Origin: Flavobacteriaceae bacterium
GTDB taxonomy: Bacteria > Bacteroidota > Bacteroidia > Flavobacteriales > Flavobacteriaceae
Direction: 5' to 3'
DNA: 64,000 bases
Assembly: GCA_013003555.1 (NCBI GenBank)
Contig: JABDIV010000082.1
Location: 1-64,000 of the forward strand
Shown: positions 60,428-64,000 of the stretch, piece after piece
How the letters are laid out: the number at the start of each line of letters is the position of its first letter
How positions within the stretch are numbered: the first letter of the stretch is position 1
Program-made: the position numbers and the translations under genes
The notes under the pieces: model-generated
Told to the model about the DNA's origin: nothing
Databases searched by the model: none
Seen by the model: the letters and a program-made list of their open reading frames with translations, nothing else

Positions 60428-61984
60428 TTAATTTGTAAGCTCAATGATAACAGGTGAAACTTTTTTCAGCCTGTAACTTGAATTACCAGCGATCTTAGCC
60501 TGGATATCAAAAACCTGAACTGCCGCGCCTCGCTTGGCCTTCCTTAAGGCAGCTTTTGAACGGCTATTCAATTTGCTACCGCTATTATTTATTGTTGGCT
60601 GTCCCGGAACTTTAAATTTAAATCCGGATACATTCAACTTAAGATCGAAATCAAAATCATCGAGTTTAGCACCAATGGTTGAGATCTCAAGGCTATTACG
60701 TTGCATTTTAATCGCACCGTCTTCACCACGAACCGTACCGGTTGGTTTTGGAATATCTTTGATTCTGAATTTTGCAGCATCGCTTACTCGCGATCCGTCA
60801 GGCAATGTTCCGCCAACATTGATCGTAACTTCACGACCTTGAACCGTAGTAACATTCATCATGTATTTGCCAACACCTCCGGCTTTTCTCAAACCTGGTG
60901 CTCTTGCAGATACGTTGTTATCAGACACGCCAGCAAACGAGATGGTCATCGGGTTGTCAACACCACGGTAAACCACGTTCATCTTATCAGCAGAAATTGT
61001 TGCCGAATTTGGCTTAGGTACAACAGCATAAGTGCTTTTAACAGGAATTACAATTGTAGAATCACCTTCTTTAAACTGGAACTCTCCAACAATTTCACGC
61101 TCTCCTACAGATCCTGCAGGAAAATCTAAAAGCGTTTGACCGGCCTGCATAGCTTCAGCAGGTACTTCCTTGCCATTGATAATTACTTTATCAGCTGTTA
61201 GTGTTTTATCGTTCTTTCCGAGGATAATACGCCCTTTAAAGTTTTCACCACTAAAGAAAGCCGTTTTATCAGGAACAACAATCGCATCAAAATTGGTAAG
61301 TGAAGCTTCTATTTTTAACTTTCCAGCTAACATAGAAGACAAGACTTCTGATTCTGTAGTTTTAATATCTGCCTGTAATTGTGTCATTTTGGTTAAAGAC
61401 GCTACTAAAGGAAATCCTTTGTAATGATAATTTAACCATGATAATATATTTCCATCTCTGTTGGTGACATCAGCTGTTGAAAACTTTTTCTGAACATCTT
61501 TAATAATATCTTGTAGATCTGGGTTGTCTTTCAAGACGTCTGCAACGCCATCACGGAATTTAGCAATTTCATCTAAGTATTGCTGGCCTTCCGGTTTGAG
61601 TTTATCACCAATAAAAAATATTTCATCGAGGAAATTCGACTTGTCCATGATCTCATAATCTTCGGGATCATCAACAGAGGCCGTCATTCGCCCTTTGAGG
61701 TCGGCTAAATATGAGTTAAAATCGGTTGCCAATTGTGAAATGTTATCGGCTTGCGCTTTTAAAGGTCTATATTTAGCAGGTTGTTCTTCAACCTTTTCGG
61801 CTAAACCTTGCATGAAATCAGAGTTACGAACAGTTGCCGCTTCATTAGATTCCGTGAGTTTAGCATTCATTAATCCAAAAGCAGATAGGACCTCTTTTGA
61901 CATATTCAATGCAAGCATCGCAATGAAAATCAAATACATCAGGTTGATCATTTTCTGCCGAGGAGATAGTTTTCCTTGTGCCAT
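60428..61984 (-). CDS. gldM: gliding motility / type IX secretion protein GldM
   Basis: MAQGKLSPRQKMINLMYLIFIAMLALNMSKEVLSAFG. Confidence 0.96.
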   Translation of the reverse strand: MAQGKLSPRQKMINLMYLIFIAMLALNMSKEVLSAFGLMNAKLTESNEAATVRNSDFMQGLAEKVEEQPAKYRPLKAQADNISQLATDFNSYLADLKGRMTASVDDPEDYEIMDKSNFLDEIFFIGDKLKPEGQQYLDEIAKFRDGVADVLKDNPDLQDIIKDVQKKFSTADVTNRDGNILSWLNYHYKGFPLVASLTKMTQLQADIKTTESEVLSSMLAGKLKIEASLTNFDAIVVPDKTAFFSGENFKGRIILGKNDKTLTADKVIINGKEVPAEAMQAGQTLLDFPAGSVGEREIVGEFQFKEGDSTIVIPVKSTYAVVPKPNSATISADKMNVVYRGVDNPMTISFAGVSDNNVSARAPGLRKAGGVGKYMMNVTTVQGREVTINVGGTLPDGSRVSDAAKFRIKDIPKPTGTVRGEDGAIKMQRNSLEISTIGAKLDDFDFDLKLNVSGFKFKVPGQPTINNSGSKLNSRSKAALRKAKRGAAVQVFDIQAKIAGNSSYRLKKVSPVIIELTN

Positions 61985-62031
61985 GACTAATTAAGTTTTT
62001 CGTTAGTTAAAATGGATTGAATAGAACTCAA

Positions 62032-62673
62032 TTAGTTTCGATTCATAGCTGAAAGCATACCACCATAAACACCGTTAAGTGAAGATAGGTTAGATGCCAA
62101 CGACTGCATTTGCTCTTTAAGTTTCGATGCGTTTTCGATGGCCTCTTCATTGATCGTGGCCTGACGGTTAACGCTATCTAATTGAACTTTATACAAGCTG
62201 TTTAGCGACTCCATTTGAGCTGCTGCAAGAGATAGTTCTTCACCATATTTCTTGGTAGCAGCGATTGAATCTACAGTAGGATTGAGGCTTTTGGCTGCAC
62301 CTTCGAAATTTTTGATGCTATCACCTAAGCTAGCCATTAGTTCACCATCGATCTTGGCGTCTTTTAATAAATCATCTAATTTCTTAGATAAAAGACCTTC
62401 AGCATCTTTTGGTGAATCTTCTTTACCTTTTTTCTTTCCACCCGCTAATTCAGGATAAACCAACGACCAATCTAAATCGTCGTCAACCGATTCGAAGGCT
62501 GATATCGCGAAGATAATCGCTTCGGTCACCAGACCTATCGTCAACATTACGTTTCCGGTTAATGGTCCTAATTCGAAATGGATAATTTTAAATAGCGCAC
62601 CAATAATCACAATTGATGCTCCAAGTCCATAAGCCATATTCATGAACTTCTTTTCTGCTCTTGATTGTGCCAT
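62032..62673 (-). CDS. gldL: gliding motility / type IX secretion protein GldL
   Basis: KKFMNMAYGLGASIVIIGALFKIIHFELGPLTGNVMLTIGLVTEAIIFAISAFE. Confidence 0.96.
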   Translation of the reverse strand: MAQSRAEKKFMNMAYGLGASIVIIGALFKIIHFELGPLTGNVMLTIGLVTEAIIFAISAFESVDDDLDWSLVYPELAGGKKKGKEDSPKDAEGLLSKKLDDLLKDAKIDGELMASLGDSIKNFEGAAKSLNPTVDSIAATKKYGEELSLAAAQMESLNSLYKVQLDSVNRQATINEEAIENASKLKEQMQSLASNLSSLNGVYGGMLSAMNRN

Positions 62674-62717
62674 AATAATTGTTTTAAGTTAAGTTAAATT
62701 GTATATTCAGTTTTCTG

Positions 62718-64000
62718 TTAATTTCGATTTCTTTTTCGGGTCTTGGTGTTAAAACCAGGTCCTCCGGCATTAGCCGTAATATCAGTTCCCATGTAATCCT
62801 GAACGGTTCTAAACCCGATATAACTTCTTGCTGAATCGGCGTACTCATAATCTCTTGAGCTAACCTGCAAGAAATAAGCAACATCTTTCCATGAGCCACC
62901 ACGAACAACTTTACGCTCGTTTTCTTCGTCATTTACACTCGGATTAAAGGTTGCTGAATATTCATATGAATTGGGGTCGTAAGATGAGTGCACCCATTCC
63001 GATACGTTACCGGCCATATTATATAGGTTATAGTCGTTCGGCTCATAAGCGTCAGCCTCAACGGTGTAAAGTGCCTGATCGGCAGCATAATCACCACGTA
63101 AAGGTTTAAAGTTTGCCATAAAACATCCACGGTCATTTTTTGCATAAGGACCTCCCCATGGGAAAGTTGCACCTTGAAGACCACCGCGTGCGGCATACTC
63201 CCATTCTGCTTCTGAAGGCAGTCGGTATGAGTTCACAAACTGACGATCTCTTGATTTCTGATACGAATTATGATATAAGGTTCGCCATTGGCAGAATGCC
63301 TTGGCTTGTTGCCACGATATACCAACCACCGGATAATCACCATAAGCATCGTGCCAGAAGTAATCATTATGCATCGGTTCATTGTATGAATAGGAGAAAT
63401 CCCTGATCCAAACGGTCGTGTCTGGATAAACCTCAACCTCTTCTGTGATAATTACATCACTACGGCTAAGTTCCTTATACTTCGCGGCTGTTTCAACATC
63501 CATGTATTTATACTGAAATTTGAATTTTGAAACATCCCAGGTTCGCTGACCGTTATACGACTCCTCGATCGGCAAGTACATCGTATCCATGATTTCTGCG
63601 TAGTATTCATCGGGGTAATCATCGGTATCGAATATCAGATCTACATCTTGATTCAGTTTTCGACCTTCATATCCTGTTGGCCCCATACCACTATAGTTAT
63701 CGAGCATGTACTTTTCATATACACTTAAATTTGCCGTATCGGCATCTTTAAATGCGAACTCACCAGATCCACCATCACCAGGTGTTAGACCATATTCATC
63801 AGCTAAAATCGCTAATTTAGTCCGGATAGTAGAATCGCGAACCCAATTTACGAACTGACGGTATTCGCTGTTAGTGATTTCTGTTTCATCCATATAAAAG
63901 GCTCGGACCGTTACGGTCTTAGTTGGTGCGTTTTGCACACCGGCCAGATCATCATCCGACTTACCCATTATATAAGCTCCTCCGGGGACAAGAGACATTC
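62718..64000 (-). CDS. gldK: gliding motility / type IX secretion lipoprotein GldK, N-terminus outside window
   Basis: SUMF1-type domain LVPGGAYIMGKSDDD, RLPSEAEWEYAARGG, VVRGGSWKDVAYFLQVSSRDY; frame runs off the window. Confidence 0.93.
   Translation of the reverse strand, partial: MSLVPGGAYIMGKSDDDLAGVQNAPTKTVTVRAFYMDETEITNSEYRQFVNWVRDSTIRTKLAILADEYGLTPGDGGSGEFAFKDADTANLSVYEKYMLDNYSGMGPTGYEGRKLNQDVDLIFDTDDYPDEYYAEIMDTMYLPIEESYNGQRTWDVSKFKFQYKYMDVETAAKYKELSRSDVIITEEVEVYPDTTVWIRDFSYSYNEPMHNDYFWHDAYGDYPVVGISWQQAKAFCQWRTLYHNSYQKSRDRQFVNSYRLPSEAEWEYAARGGLQGATFPWGGPYAKNDRGCFMANFKPLRGDYAADQALYTVEADAYEPNDYNLYNMAGNVSEWVHSSYDPNSYEYSATFNPSVNDEENERKVVRGGSWKDVAYFLQVSSRDYEYADSARSYIGFRTVQDYMGTDITANAGGPGFNTKTRKRNRN

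Noticed and set aside
59445-64000. gldKLMN as a candidate novel system
   Set aside because: Standard type IX secretion/gliding operon in its known order; not novel.

Overview
64 kb chromosomal window from a Bacteroidota genome, most likely Flavobacteriaceae (gldKLMN, TAnnTTTG-type -7 promoter elements, family content). It is gene-dense and mostly core or catabolic. In order: 3' part of a bacterial alpha-2-macroglobulin gene; DoxX-like and DUF4136 proteins; obg; an in-frame hpt-adk fusion; purK-purE; M3 peptidase; ECF sigma factor with a small zinc-finger-like partner; UbiA-like membrane protein; gcvP; a KASIII / methyltransferase / two-glycosyltransferase cluster; zinc alcohol dehydrogenase; bestrophin; a branched-chain 2-oxoacid dehydrogenase operon (E2-ilvE-E1) joined to a phenylacetate (paa) catabolic operon headed by a TetR gene; GSCFA protein; alaS; M23 peptidase, MerR, LemA and two TPM proteins; MarR; Xre plus membrane protein; der; era; initiator tRNA-Met(CAT); a plant-type LRR protein; a TolC/RND/adaptor efflux operon; ABC-F ATPase; DUF983; FAD oxidoreductase; and gldN-M-L-K (type IX secretion/gliding; gldK is cut by the window end). 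No CRISPR array, rRNA, transposase or prophage was seen. The best leads are regulatory or architectural: matching TetR-type palindromes before paaE and before the BCKDH operon, an A8 tract at the hpt/adk junction, a C-terminal extension on PaaZ, the KASIII/MT/GT/GT cluster, a repeated intergenic motif next to hairpins, and a duplicated 3' end of the initiator tRNA. I did not find strong evidence for a wholly new defence or mobile system. All assignments come from reading the sequence and recalling families; no searches were run.
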